Shown here in pieces: positions 15,612-24,616 of a DNA stretch of 64,000 bases (positions are counted from its first letter, which is position 1; each line of letters begins with the position of its first letter). The stretch covers positions 1 to 64,000 of the forward strand of contig CBFIFP010000005.1 in the NCBI GenBank assembly GCA_965661945.1, read 5' to 3'. The translations under genes were made by a program, and so were the position numbers. Under the pieces are notes generated by a model. That model searched no databases. It was given only the letters and a program-made list of their open reading frames with translations, and was not told the DNA's origin. The stretch comes from JAJRPT01 sp965661945. GTDB lineage: Bacteria; Bacteroidota; Ignavibacteria; Kapaibacteriales; UBA2268.

Positions 15612-18600
15612 TCACTCAACAAAAACAATCTTCCTTGTTTGTGTTTTGCCGGGTTCGGTGATTTTGATTATGTATGTGCCGTTACTTAAGTTATAGTTGA
15701 ACTCAATGCTTTCGTCTTTGTTGGTGGTGCGGGATTGTTTTGAGATTGTTTTGCCGGTTATGTCAGCGATTTCAATTTCGTATTTGCCTGCGTAGTATGT
15801 GCTTAACTTCATTTCTGTTTTGCTTATTTTTTGGATTTGTGCTGGGTTGTAATATTCGATTAATCGCTCTTCATATATGCAGATTTCGTAAATTTTGATG
15901 TTTCCATTTTGACGTAGAGGAATTAAATATTCATTATCGGTTGTGAAATGGGTGATTTCAAGTGGATTATCGAGATTTTTCGCAAGCATTATTTTTGAAT
16001 TTATTGGGTCTAAGTCTGTTTTTTGTTCTTCTTTAAAAATGTAATTATTCAAATCAATTATTAACTTTCCATTTGCGTAATCAAATGTTGTTGCGTCGGT
16101 TATGCGGATTGCATCTTGGTTTGTGCTTAATGTTATTTCATAGTTAAATTCAATCGGTAATGGAATTTGTTGGAGCAATTCTAAACTTACTTGGTTGCTT
16201 ACATTATCGCCAGGGTAGCCCTCTGAATTTGAGACAGATGCAAGGATTTCTGCTTTGCATATTCCTGTAATTGTTATTGTTCTTGATGCTTTGCAATCTC
16301 CTATGCTTTCTACAATTATGTAATCTTCATAAGTTCCAATGTTATCGGGATTGAATGTTATGTTAATTTGGGTGCTGTTTATAGCGACGTTAAATAGTGT
16401 CGTATTCTTTGTTAGTATCACTTCCTTATCTGCTGTTATTGTTTCAGTTCGTTGCTCTCCGAATATTATTTCGCCAAAATCAATATTATAACTACTTAAA
16501 TTTAAGGTTGGGTCGTTTTCGATGATAGTTACTTCTCTGGTAGCTTGGCAACCATTTTCATCTATTACGGTGAGTTCGTAATCGCCTGCTTGAATTACTG
16601 TTAATACTTTTTCTGTGCTGATAATATTATTCTCAAAAGTCCATTCATATTTCTCAAAATCTTGGTCTGGGTATATTTCTACTTCATTATCGCAAATTAT
16701 TTTTTCACCAAGTATTTCAAATTCTGGAAGAGGAAGTTTTTCAACTTCTTTTTCTGCCCAAACTTCGCAACCCGCTTCTGTTGTGATTGTTGCCGAGTAT
16801 ATCCCGCTTTCATTTACTTCAATGCTTTGGGTGGTTTCGCCATTGTTCCAGAGGAATGATTCGCCTTTTGGTTGGATTGTTAGTATTGTGCTTTCTCCGT
16901 CGCAAAATGTCGTGTCGCCTATTATTTCGGCTTCTATGTTGTCAATATCGGTTACTTCAATAGATTTTTCGCTTTTGCAACCTGTCGCAATATTTGTAGC
17001 AGTAATTGTGTAAGTGCCTGATTGGTTTATAGTTCGTTTGGGCAAACGAGAATTGTTTTCCCATTGAATTTGCGTTCCAGCGGGTACTTTTGCTTCAATT
17101 TCTATGCTTCCACCATCGCAAAGGATTGTTCCATCTGGTGCTTCTATTTCTATTATTGGTAATGGATTAACATTAATTACAATGCTGGTGTCGTTAGTGC
17201 AATTGCCTTCTGTAACAGTTGCGGAATAAACTCCACTTTCCTTAACGACAATATCTTGTGTATCTTCGCCTGTGTTCCAGATTATCACTTCATATTCTTT
17301 GTCGAGTGATAGTGTTGCGGAGTCGCCTTCGCAGAAAGTGGTTTTTGTTGAGGTGATTATAGGATTTACATTTGTAATTTGAATATCAACCGAATCTAAA
17401 TAAGAACAACAATGCTCGTCGGTTATTTCGTAGTAAAAAGTTTGAGTTTCAGTTATTGGCTTTAAAAATTGAATATTAAAATCATTTGGGTCTTTAATAT
17501 TTTCATTTGGGAACCAAGTAATTGACTTGCTTGTACCTCCACCACTAACATTCATTTCAATATTGCTTAAACTATCATTGCATAAATAAATAACTGAATC
17601 TAAATCAGTTGAAATTTTCTCTAATCTTGTAACCGCCCATTCATAAATTTGTTCGTCGTCATTATCAAGTTTTAATTTTATATCATATTTACCGGGTTCT
17701 GGTAGGTGAAGGTCAACCTCTTTTCCTTCTGTTTGCAAAGTGTCGTTTATTGTCCAGTGGAAGGTTTCTGCTTCGTCAGGTGCATCTGCTGAGAGATTGA
17801 AAGGGTCATTTCCGCATATTAATTCTCTGAACATTCTATCATTAATTAGAATGACTGCATCGTCTCTTTTAAAACTCGAAATATTATTGTAACAATATAT
17901 ACCATGTGTATATACATTATTTAATAATGCTTTATGACCATATATAACTCCTTGAAGACCTCTACTTGCAAAAGCTGTGTGGTATCCTAATTTGACAAAT
18001 TGGCTTTTATACTTGTAAGTAGTGCCGGGAATATCAATAAAATCGTCTATTAATTTACCATCTAAAAAAACAGAATCGTCTTGAAAGGCAATAATGTTAC
18101 AATACATACTATCATTTTTAGAATCATTACCCAAACAAGAAATATTATCAAAATTTTGAGAAACAAATATATTTAAATATTTTGACATTTGTTTAGTTGG
18201 TAAACAATGAATAAAGGAACCTTTTGGAACATTTGTTTCTAAATTGTTATTTTGAAAAACTGATTGATCAAAATATTTTATACTTATTTTTTTATTTGCT
18301 CTTATATTTAATGGAATATCACTATACTCTAAAAAGTTAGAATTTTTATTCAATGTACCTTTGAAGTCATTATTTATCCAAATATCTGTATTGTCTTCTA
18401 TTGGTGTTATTTTAAAATAATATGCTCCTTTAAACAAATTATTATTATTAAATTTAAAAGGCAAAAGAATATATTCATTATCTAACTTGTTATTCGAGTA
18501 AATTACGTGTTGTCTATTTGTTAAAATAAGTTCGTTACCGTTTGTAAAATCTTGAATAATTGAAATTGGAAATTCAGAATGAATTTCAGAAATTATATTA

Positions 18601-19232
18601 GATTCAGAATTTCTAAAACTTATAAATGTATTTTCACCTTTATTTAATATAAATTCTTTATTGTATAAATGATTATTAGAAATATATTTTATTTTATTAT
18701 TATTATAAAAAGAATAAACATTAAATCTTATTAGATTATTTTTTTTAATTGGAAATGATAATATATATTTTTTTCCAGAATTAAAATTACTTATTAAATT
18801 TGTGCTTGAAAAATGTACACATTGCTTATTCGATTCATTTGTACATTCAGAAACAATGTTTGCAAAAATTTCATTTTCTGCATATATGAAAAGTCCAGTT
18901 TTTATGATTTTAAAATCAGAACCAAAATAGCCATTTATACTAGTTTGATGATTTGCTGTCCAATTTTGTGAAAAATTTTGATTATAATTTCTAAAAATTT
19001 CTTCAAAATTTTCATTTGCTTTTATTCTAATTTTCTTATAATAATTTAAATGCGGTACAAAAATAATTATATCAGATTCAAGGTCACTTATAATACTTAA
19101 TTTAATATCAATCCCAGCGAGATGAAGCGTTCCATTAAAAAAATATTCATATTTATATTTTTCTTTATCAATACAATTTTCAAATTCTTGAGAGATAGAA
19201 ATATTTAGAATAAAAAATAAAAAAAATAACAT
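15612..19232 (-). CDS. Large T9SS-exported surface protein with IgGFc-binding-like and Ig-like repeats
   Basis: 1206 residues. A signal peptide (MLFFLFFILNISIS) is followed by ~430 residues resembling the IgGFc-binding-like domain found in Bacteroidota surface proteins (NGNELILTNRQHVIYS; YGHKALLNNVYTHG). Residues ~560-910 hold several Ig/SprB-like repeats of the form FCDGES..L...W.nGe.TQsI.V.ESG.Y.ATIT. Next comes an ASH-like segment (YNIDFGEIIFGEQ). A C-terminal T9SS sorting domain ends the protein (GKYEIEIADITGKTISKQS ... SNGTYIIKITEPGKTQTRKIVFVE). AAGAGG precedes the ATG. The 3' half is visibly richer in G+C than the 5' half: 26/60 at 15721-15780 versus 11/60 at 18541-18600. Likely a cell-surface adhesin; the ligand is unknown. 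Confidence 0.8.
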   Translation of the reverse strand: MLFFLFFILNISISQEFENCIDKEKYKYEYFFNGTLHLAGIDIKLSIISDLESDIIIFVPHLNYYKKIRIKANENFEEIFRNYNQNFSQNWTANHQTSINGYFGSDFKIIKTGLFIYAENEIFANIVSECTNESNKQCVHFSSTNLISNFNSGKKYILSFPIKKNNLIRFNVYSFYNNNKIKYISNNHLYNKEFILNKGENTFISFRNSESNIISEIHSEFPISIIQDFTNGNELILTNRQHVIYSNNKLDNEYILLPFKFNNNNLFKGAYYFKITPIEDNTDIWINNDFKGTLNKNSNFLEYSDIPLNIRANKKISIKYFDQSVFQNNNLETNVPKGSFIHCLPTKQMSKYLNIFVSQNFDNISCLGNDSKNDSMYCNIIAFQDDSVFLDGKLIDDFIDIPGTTYKYKSQFVKLGYHTAFASRGLQGVIYGHKALLNNVYTHGIYCYNNISSFKRDDAVILINDRMFRELICGNDPFNLSADAPDEAETFHWTINDTLQTEGKEVDLHLPEPGKYDIKLKLDNDDEQIYEWAVTRLEKISTDLDSVIYLCNDSLSNIEMNVSGGGTSKSITWFPNENIKDPNDFNIQFLKPITETQTFYYEITDEHCCSYLDSVDIQITNVNPIITSTKTTFCEGDSATLSLDKEYEVIIWNTGEDTQDIVVKESGVYSATVTEGNCTNDTSIVINVNPLPIIEIEAPDGTILCDGGSIEIEAKVPAGTQIQWENNSRLPKRTINQSGTYTITATNIATGCKSEKSIEVTDIDNIEAEIIGDTTFCDGESTILTIQPKGESFLWNNGETTQSIEVNESGIYSATITTEAGCEVWAEKEVEKLPLPEFEILGEKIICDNEVEIYPDQDFEKYEWTFENNIISTEKVLTVIQAGDYELTVIDENGCQATREVTIIENDPTLNLSSYNIDFGEIIFGEQRTETITADKEVILTKNTTLFNVAINSTQINITFNPDNIGTYEDYIIVESIGDCKASRTITITGICKAEILASVSNSEGYPGDNVSNQVSLELLQQIPLPIEFNYEITLSTNQDAIRITDATTFDYANGKLIIDLNNYIFKEEQKTDLDPINSKIMLAKNLDNPLEITHFTTDNEYLIPLRQNGNIKIYEICIYEERLIEYYNPAQIQKISKTEMKLSTYYAGKYEIEIADITGKTISKQSRTTNKDESIEFNYNLSNGTYIIKITEPGKTQTRKIVFVE

Positions 19233-19254
19233 TTTATTACCTCTTTTTAAATTA

Positions 19255-19286
19255 AAAGAAAAAAGAGGGCATTAAAAATGCCCTCT
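19255..19286 (-). terminator. Terminator after the 492-codon cysteine-rich T9SS gene
   Basis: Stem GAGGGCATT/AATGCCCTC (19265-19273 with 19277-19285) followed on the minus strand by TTTTTTCTTTT. It lies 3' of the gene ending at 19293 and before the 1206-residue protein gene, so the two may be separately transcribed. Confidence 0.8.
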
Positions 19287-19292
19287 AATTTT

Positions 19293-20714
19293 TTAGTTTT
19301 GAATTATTATTTTTTTAGTAATTCTTTGTTGTCCGTCAAGTATAATTTTCACAAAATAAGTTCCATTAGAAAAAGTCTTTGTATTAAATTCATAATTGAC
19401 AATATTACTTTTCTTTGCAAAATTTCTAATTGCAACTGTTTGTCCGTCAAGAGTTAAGACGTGCATTTCAACATTTCCATTAGTTTCAGATTTGAATTGA
19501 ATATTTGTAATTCCAGAACTTGGATTAAGGATAATTTTCAAATCTTCGTAAATGTTTGGATTGTCTTCAATTTCAAAATTCTGTTTTGCATTTACAACTG
19601 GTTGATTATAAAGTTCCATAATTTTTTCGCAAACATCAAAACAAGGAGACGAACAAGTAGTACTTCCAGCAGAAATTTCAGTAACTTTAATAACATCATT
19701 CATTATCCCTATGAATTCAATTTTGTATTGACAACAATCTTCTGAACAAGGGTATGCAGTACCATTTGAATTGCTCCAGCATTGATTTATATACAAATTC
19801 ATTACATCGCTTGCACCAACTCCGAACAATGATGTTCTACTGAAAATTAAATCGCGAATATAATTTTTCATATCATCTTCATCTTCAACTCCCATATTAT
19901 TTATACCAGCGATGTATCTTGGTTGAACATAATAATTACTCCCAGAACTTGAAAAATCCACAATTGACATGTATTTTCTAGGAGGAGAATAACCATTTGT
20001 AAGCGTTTCACCAAATAAATAAGGTGTTTCAGTACCAGGTAAACCACAAGAAAAATAATCAAAGGTTAAAAAACCTTCTTCTATTTCATCTTCTGCACAT
20101 GCATTTTGGCAATAATTTGGAGTTAATGGACAAGTTGAGGATGTTTCTGATTCTGTACTTCTATCAACATTTGTTACACTTAATTGATTAGTATAAATAT
20201 AAGCACTCAAAGTATATGTGTTAGAACAACAGGGATAATCACATGGTTCAGTAAATGGGTGTGTAGTCATATTTCCAGATATACTCGCCGAGTAATGGCC
20301 TCCACCTTCTGGTTTTAAATAATAGCAAGATGGTGCTAAAATTTCTACTTCAAAACCATTTGGAAAGATTTCACCATTATTTGCTATAGGATGAGCAATA
20401 GTAAGTAAATATTTTTTAATTGCTTTCATTATATCATCATTTGGTGGAACCGAACCACCACTACACTCTAAATTGAATCCCTTAAGATTTATAGTGAATA
20501 CATCTTCTGGGCACGTATATAAATCAAAGAATACTTCGACCATGCAATCTCCAACTCTTACAAACTCACTCATAGTTACTGTGGTTGAAAATTCATCACA
20601 ATCTCGTGTACAATTATTGAAGTCATTAGGAGGATCAGTTGAAAACAAATTGTTATTTAAAGCCAAAAGCATAAAAATGCAAAGAAAAGTTAAGTTTTTA
20701 ATTTTGTTTTTCAT
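19293..20714 (-). CDS. Cysteine-rich secreted protein with T9SS sorting domain (two-unit paralogue)
   Basis: 473 residues from the ATG at 20714. The frame is open to a TTG at 20771, but AAAGGA lies 8 bases before 20714 and the signal peptide (NLTFLCIFMLLALNNNLFS) starts there. The body contains two cysteine-rich units. Unit 1 has CMVEVFFDLYTCPEDVFTINLKGF and PCDYPCCSNTYTLSAYI. Unit 2 has YPCSEDCCQYKIEFIGI, IKVTEIS and PCFDVCE. The C-terminus is a T9SS sorting domain (ILNPSSGITNIQFKSETNG ... SNGTYFVKIILDGQQRITKKIIIQN). Unit 2 is alignable by eye with the 199-residue protein encoded divergently at 21536. I do not recognise the cysteine-rich domain; function unknown, location presumably cell surface. 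Confidence 0.8.
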   Translation of the reverse strand: MKNKIKNLTFLCIFMLLALNNNLFSTDPPNDFNNCTRDCDEFSTTVTMSEFVRVGDCMVEVFFDLYTCPEDVFTINLKGFNLECSGGSVPPNDDIMKAIKKYLLTIAHPIANNGEIFPNGFEVEILAPSCYYLKPEGGGHYSASISGNMTTHPFTEPCDYPCCSNTYTLSAYIYTNQLSVTNVDRSTESETSSTCPLTPNYCQNACAEDEIEEGFLTFDYFSCGLPGTETPYLFGETLTNGYSPPRKYMSIVDFSSSGSNYYVQPRYIAGINNMGVEDEDDMKNYIRDLIFSRTSLFGVGASDVMNLYINQCWSNSNGTAYPCSEDCCQYKIEFIGIMNDVIKVTEISAGSTTCSSPCFDVCEKIMELYNQPVVNAKQNFEIEDNPNIYEDLKIILNPSSGITNIQFKSETNGNVEMHVLTLDGQTVAIRNFAKKSNIVNYEFNTKTFSNGTYFVKIILDGQQRITKKIIIQN

Positions 20715-20795
20715 CACAAAATTCCTTTTGTTTTTTATTAAAATTTTTGTTTTTTTAGAAAGAAAAGGCAAACCGTTTGTAAACGCAAATTTTAA

Positions 20796-20815
20796 TAACG
20801 CCGAAATTTCTGTTT
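20796..20815 (-). repeat. Left copy of the 20-bp inverted repeat
   Basis: Exact reverse complement of 21427-21446. It lies 81 bases upstream of the cysteine-rich T9SS gene start at 20714. Confidence 0.9.
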
Positions 20816-21426
20816 TAGTAAGTTATATTGTTTAAATTTTTGTAATTCATTTTTTGATGAATTTGTAATTTCTTGTTTAATGTAATTTTCATAAGTTAAT
20901 AATTTTGTTAATGATGATGGTTGTAATATGCAAAAAGTTATATATATATATATGGAGTTAGGGCGATATGTATGTTGATTTTTTGCATATTTACATATAA
21001 TTTTTTACACTTTTTGTAAATTTGTAGTATCAATTATACAAATATAAATTAATTATTATAAAAACAAAAATATTTTTGTAATTCTTGCTTTTGTGTAGTC
21101 TATTTCGTCAGCACACAATGAACTTGAAATTTCTACCGCTACAATTTCCAAAAAACTTTTTTAAAATTTGTAAAATAAATATTTTTAATTATATTGAACT
21201 TTTAAAAATTCAAAAACAAAAAAACTTTTAGAAAAAATGCGACGTTAAAATGCAGCCACATACACAATATATCTCCCTAACTTCTTATATATATATATAT
21301 ATATATATAACGATATATTTGTGCATCGCAACTAATCTAACCTGTGCAAATTCAACAGAAAATAAAGAAAATAATTTTGAAATCATACAAACAAATCTAT
21401 CAACTTGGGACATTTATAATTTAACC

Positions 21427-21446
21427 AAACAGAAATTTCGGCGTTA
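21427..21446 (+). repeat. Right copy of the 20-bp inverted repeat
   Basis: AAACAGAAATTTCGGCGTTA, 89 bases upstream of the 199-residue protein gene. Exact inverted match of 20796-20815. Confidence 0.9.
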
Positions 21447-21503
21447 AAATATTAAATTAATTTCTTAAAGCATAAAGAAAATCTCTGGGGGAGAGTTAAT
21501 TAA

Positions 21504-21539
21504 ATGTTTTTAAATCGAAATCAAAAGCTTCTATTATGA
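21504..21539 (+). CDS. Possible 11-codon leader ORF
   Basis: An ATG at 21504, preceded by the purine-rich GGGGGAGAG at 21487-21495, encodes MFLNRNQKLLL and stops at TGA 21537-21539. It overlaps the start of the next gene as ATGA. The best ribosome-binding-like sequence in the leader serves this small frame rather than the main gene, so translational coupling is possible. The coding evidence is only this arrangement. Confidence 0.3.
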   Translation: MFLNRNQKLLL

Positions 21540-22135
21540 AAAGAGTTTTTTTAGGTTTTTTAGTTTCTTTCGCATTATTGATTTTAAGTAATGTAGAGAG
21601 TAAGGGGCAGTGTAGTTCTTGTCCTGAAAATTATTCACCAGTTAGTTATACTATCGACTTTCCAGGAGTGAATGGTTGTGAAGTTACTTTTTATTTTTGT
21701 ACTTTCTGCCCACCAACTGGAAGTCCTCAAGTCACATTCTGCAATGCTTCATTTAAAATGCCTGAATGTACAGTAACAATAACACCTGCTATGTGGTTAG
21801 AATTGAAAAAAGAAGTTATGGGTTTGGTATTAGAGGATTGCGAATTTAGCGGAATTCCTCCTTGTCCAACTTGGTCATACCAGGCGGTTGATTATTTCGA
21901 AGCAGATTGTTTAATAGGGATTCAATATTCAAATGGTGATGTTGGTTTTGAACCTTGTCCAAATGACCCTGGTGTTTGCAAAATTGAATTTGCTGCTTGT
22001 ATGGATGGTGATAAAATAAAAGTAGATGTTATTAGTGGACCTACTGCAATAGATGAAGGTGATTGCGGACCTGCAGTCGTTAATCTTGGTCCATATACAG
22101 CTCTTCCTTCTGCTTGCTTTACTCTATGTGAATAA
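21536..22135 (+). CDS. Cysteine-rich secreted protein (one-unit paralogue, no sorting domain)
   Basis: 199 residues with a signal peptide (VFLGFLVSFALLILSNVESKG) and about 20 cysteines. The pattern GCEVTFYFCTFCPP ... C, then WLELKKEV, then PCPNDPGVCKIEFAACM ... KIKVDVIS ... ACFTLCE parallels one unit of the protein encoded divergently at 19293-20714 (there CSEDCCQYKIEF, IKVTEIS, CFDVCE). Unlike that protein it ends at CE and has no T9SS domain, so it may stay periplasmic or be exported differently. The 5' region is homologous to that of the divergent gene. Domain not recognised; function unknown. Confidence 0.75.
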   Translation: MKRVFLGFLVSFALLILSNVESKGQCSSCPENYSPVSYTIDFPGVNGCEVTFYFCTFCPPTGSPQVTFCNASFKMPECTVTITPAMWLELKKEVMGLVLEDCEFSGIPPCPTWSYQAVDYFEADCLIGIQYSNGDVGFEPCPNDPGVCKIEFAACMDGDKIKVDVISGPTAIDEGDCGPAVVNLGPYTALPSACFTLCE

Positions 22136-22196
22136 ATATGTTTGGGGTATTCTGTGATACCCCAATTATTTTTAATTAATTAAAGGAGAACTCAAA

Positions 22197-24575
22197 ATGA
22201 TATTTTTCATACTATTTTCAATTTTATTTTCGCAGAATACCGACAAATATGTCGTAAATTCTAAAATGGATACTTTTTATGATATTTCTTCTATGTTTTT
22301 ATATCCTATTAATATGGAAGAAGATGAAATTGTTTTTTATGGTACAGGTGGTGGTGTTTTAAGAACCTATGATAATGGGCAAAATTGGAAACAAAATTTT
22401 TCTGGAACGCATGCACTCATTTGGAAAATGATTTATCATAATGAATTGCTTTTTGCCATTAATTTAGATGGTAGATTTATGTTGTCAGAAGATAAGGGTG
22501 ATTATTGGAAGATTTATAAAGTTACGGATACATTAACAAGTATTGCTGTTTTAGATGAAAAAATATTTACTACATCCGATAGAAATATTTTTATTTCAAA
22601 CAATTTTGGAAGTACCTGGGAAAAATTACCTACTGAATTTGATAGAATTAAAACTATTTCTAATTTTAATGATAAATTGATTTTAACTACTGAAAATAAT
22701 ATTTTATATTATTCTGAAGACAACGGAGTAAGTTGGAATATGTTTTTTACTCCTATAATTAATTGGAAAGTAAATGATAAACACAAAAGTTTTTATATTT
22801 ATAACCAACGTGAAATCTTAAAATTAAATGATGATTTAACTTGGACTAGATATGAAGTTAATAATACAAATCAATCTTTTGTATTTTCAGAAAATGAAAA
22901 TGGATTTATATTCGCAATTTCAATTTTAGAGCCATATAATGCAAAAATTAAAATTTATGAATATAATATTTCAGAAAATAATACAACTGAAGTAAGCGAG
23001 ATTTGGAAAATAGGGCTTAGTGATTTTCCGCCATTTGATATTAATTCTTATCAAGTAAATGATATGTTAATTAATAACGGATATGTATATTTAGCAAATA
23101 CTTTTAAAACAATTTTAAAATCAAGCATAAATGATTTTAATTGGAAAGTAGTATCTAATTTTGGAACAATAAATACCTCAATAGTTATCAAAGATTCATT
23201 AAATTGGACTATTCCTACAGGAATGAAAAATTGTATTACTTATACTACAAATGGTGGAGTAACATTTGAAATATCAGATACAATCGTGATGGATGTTAAA
23301 AGTTCATTTGCTGATACTTTAAGAAAAATTTACCCTAGTGTATCATGGATGATTTACGGCGAAGATAAAACTTTACTACAATTCCTAGGTTCAGGATATG
23401 ATTTGCATAATCCTGGTTCCACACAGTCCTTAAGTGAAATATTTGCACTTTATGATGATATTAACAAAACCGTTGAACCACTTAATATAAGATTAAGACT
23501 TAATCAACAAGGAACTATAGGTCAAAGTTTTCGTATGTATTGTAGTTATAATGATTATTTTTTGGTTGGATTTGCTTATAAAATAAGAACTACCAGTCAA
23601 AATTTACCAAAACGAGACTCAATTTATGGACATCGACTATTTTTTCTAAATAAAGACAAATCTTTAGATACTTTGGGGCGTATTCAAGATAGTATTCAGT
23701 TTCCAAGGACTTATGTTGATGATAAGAATGATTTATATGTTTTTGGTAAAAGAACCTATTTTGATTCAGAATATCAGATAGATAAAATTGGTATTTATAA
23801 ATTTAACCAACAAACAAAAGATTTTGATTTTATAATGTCGGCACCAAGTTATGATAGTCATTCGCGAGTAATTATGTTTCAAAATAAAAAGAGTGAGTAT
23901 TTCATTACCGCAATGGATAAAATTTATAAAATTGACCTAATTAATAAAGTTTACGAAGAGGTTGATGTGAAAATTGACTTTTTAACTTCTCAAAGTCCTT
24001 ACTTAATTAATGCATATTATATAGAAGACCAAAAGATGATTGATTATTATATATATGGTGAAAGTGGAAGTGAAAATTTTGATATAAGAATTTTACAATT
24101 TGATTCAAATATGAATTATGAAGTTAAGGGTGAATATAGTGAAATGTTAAGACATAGTTTTGTTTATCCATCTCACATAAATATTGATTATGAATTATTG
24201 CTAATAAATAACGCTTATTACTTTAAATATTTAAAACCCATCGAACCTGAAAGATTAACTTATTATACTTCAGTAGAAAAGGTAGAAACCCGCAACTACC
24301 TCTGGACTGAACCCCCATACCCACACCCAACTAACGGCATAATAAAAGTAGAAACTTACTGGGATAGCGCCCTGCCATTTACAGAAAAGGACATTGAAAT
24401 TTATGATTTGACGGGAGTAAAGATTAACACAGAAAATACACTATCAGTTCAAAAGGAAAAAGCATACAAAGGGCATATAATCTGGGACGTAAGCAACCAC
24501 CGACCAGGAGTTTACATAATGAAAATATCTCACGGAACAGAAGTAAGAACAAGGAAGATTATGGTAGTGGAGTAG
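22197..24575 (+). CDS. T9SS-exported Asp-box beta-propeller protein
   Basis: 792 residues preceded by AAAGGAG. The N-terminus is hydrophobic (MIFFILFSILFSQN). Asp-box (BNR-like) repeats S-x-D-x-G-x-x-W occur as RTYDNGQNWK, LSEDKGDYWK, ISNNFGSTWE, YSEDNGVSWN and YTTNGGVTFE, indicating a sortilin/exosialidase-type propeller. A T9SS C-terminal domain follows (YPHPTNGIIKVETYWD ... IYDLTGVKINT ... RPGVYIMKISHGTEVRTRKIMVVE). The last ~280 bases are richer in G+C than the rest (26/60 at 24301-24360 versus 17/60 at 24121-24180). It follows the cysteine-rich gene by 61 bases and is probably co-transcribed. No catalytic residues could be assigned. Confidence 0.8.
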   Translation: MIFFILFSILFSQNTDKYVVNSKMDTFYDISSMFLYPINMEEDEIVFYGTGGGVLRTYDNGQNWKQNFSGTHALIWKMIYHNELLFAINLDGRFMLSEDKGDYWKIYKVTDTLTSIAVLDEKIFTTSDRNIFISNNFGSTWEKLPTEFDRIKTISNFNDKLILTTENNILYYSEDNGVSWNMFFTPIINWKVNDKHKSFYIYNQREILKLNDDLTWTRYEVNNTNQSFVFSENENGFIFAISILEPYNAKIKIYEYNISENNTTEVSEIWKIGLSDFPPFDINSYQVNDMLINNGYVYLANTFKTILKSSINDFNWKVVSNFGTINTSIVIKDSLNWTIPTGMKNCITYTTNGGVTFEISDTIVMDVKSSFADTLRKIYPSVSWMIYGEDKTLLQFLGSGYDLHNPGSTQSLSEIFALYDDINKTVEPLNIRLRLNQQGTIGQSFRMYCSYNDYFLVGFAYKIRTTSQNLPKRDSIYGHRLFFLNKDKSLDTLGRIQDSIQFPRTYVDDKNDLYVFGKRTYFDSEYQIDKIGIYKFNQQTKDFDFIMSAPSYDSHSRVIMFQNKKSEYFITAMDKIYKIDLINKVYEEVDVKIDFLTSQSPYLINAYYIEDQKMIDYYIYGESGSENFDIRILQFDSNMNYEVKGEYSEMLRHSFVYPSHINIDYELLLINNAYYFKYLKPIEPERLTYYTSVEKVETRNYLWTEPPYPHPTNGIIKVETYWDSALPFTEKDIEIYDLTGVKINTENTLSVQKEKAYKGHIIWDVSNHRPGVYIMKISHGTEVRTRKIMVVE

Positions 24576-24582
24576 GAAAGCA

Positions 24583-24616
24583 AACCTTCCGAAGGGTTTG
24601 ATACGCTCGGAAGGTT
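24583..24616 (+). terminator. Hairpin terminator after the propeller gene
   Basis: 10-bp stem AACCTTCCGA/TCGGAAGGTT just after the stop codon at 24575. The following GGGGTGTTTT gives a weak T-run. Confidence 0.45.

Larger units (their letters stand above)
20715..21503. promoter_or_regulatory. Mirror-image intergenic leader between divergent cysteine-rich genes
   Basis: ~800 bases without a convincing gene. The 20-mer AAACAGAAATTTCGGCGTTA occurs at 21427-21446 and, exactly inverted, at 20796-20815. CCCTAAC occurs at 21275-21281 and inverted at 20957-20963, next to a TA-repeat in both arms (21286-21309; 20939-20953). The gap between CCCTAAC and the 20-mer is 145 bases on the right and 141 on the left; the gap from 20-mer to start codon is 89 and 81 bases. 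Each divergent gene therefore has a homologous, equally spaced upstream region. A TATATTTG promoter-like box lies at 21314-21321 on the plus arm. The 65-codon frame at 21250 runs through the TA repeat and is probably not a gene. Confidence 0.75.

Noticed and set aside
20939..21309. CRISPR-like or origin-like structure because of TA repeats
   Set aside because: There are no regularly spaced identical repeats, no cas genes, and no DnaA-box cluster. The TA runs are simple microsatellites within the mirrored leaders.
21250..21447. 65-codon frame between the divergent cysteine-rich genes
   Set aside because: Much of it translates the TA microsatellite (IYIYIYI) and the conserved leader, and it has no good ribosome-binding site. 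The mirror-image arm has no matching frame.
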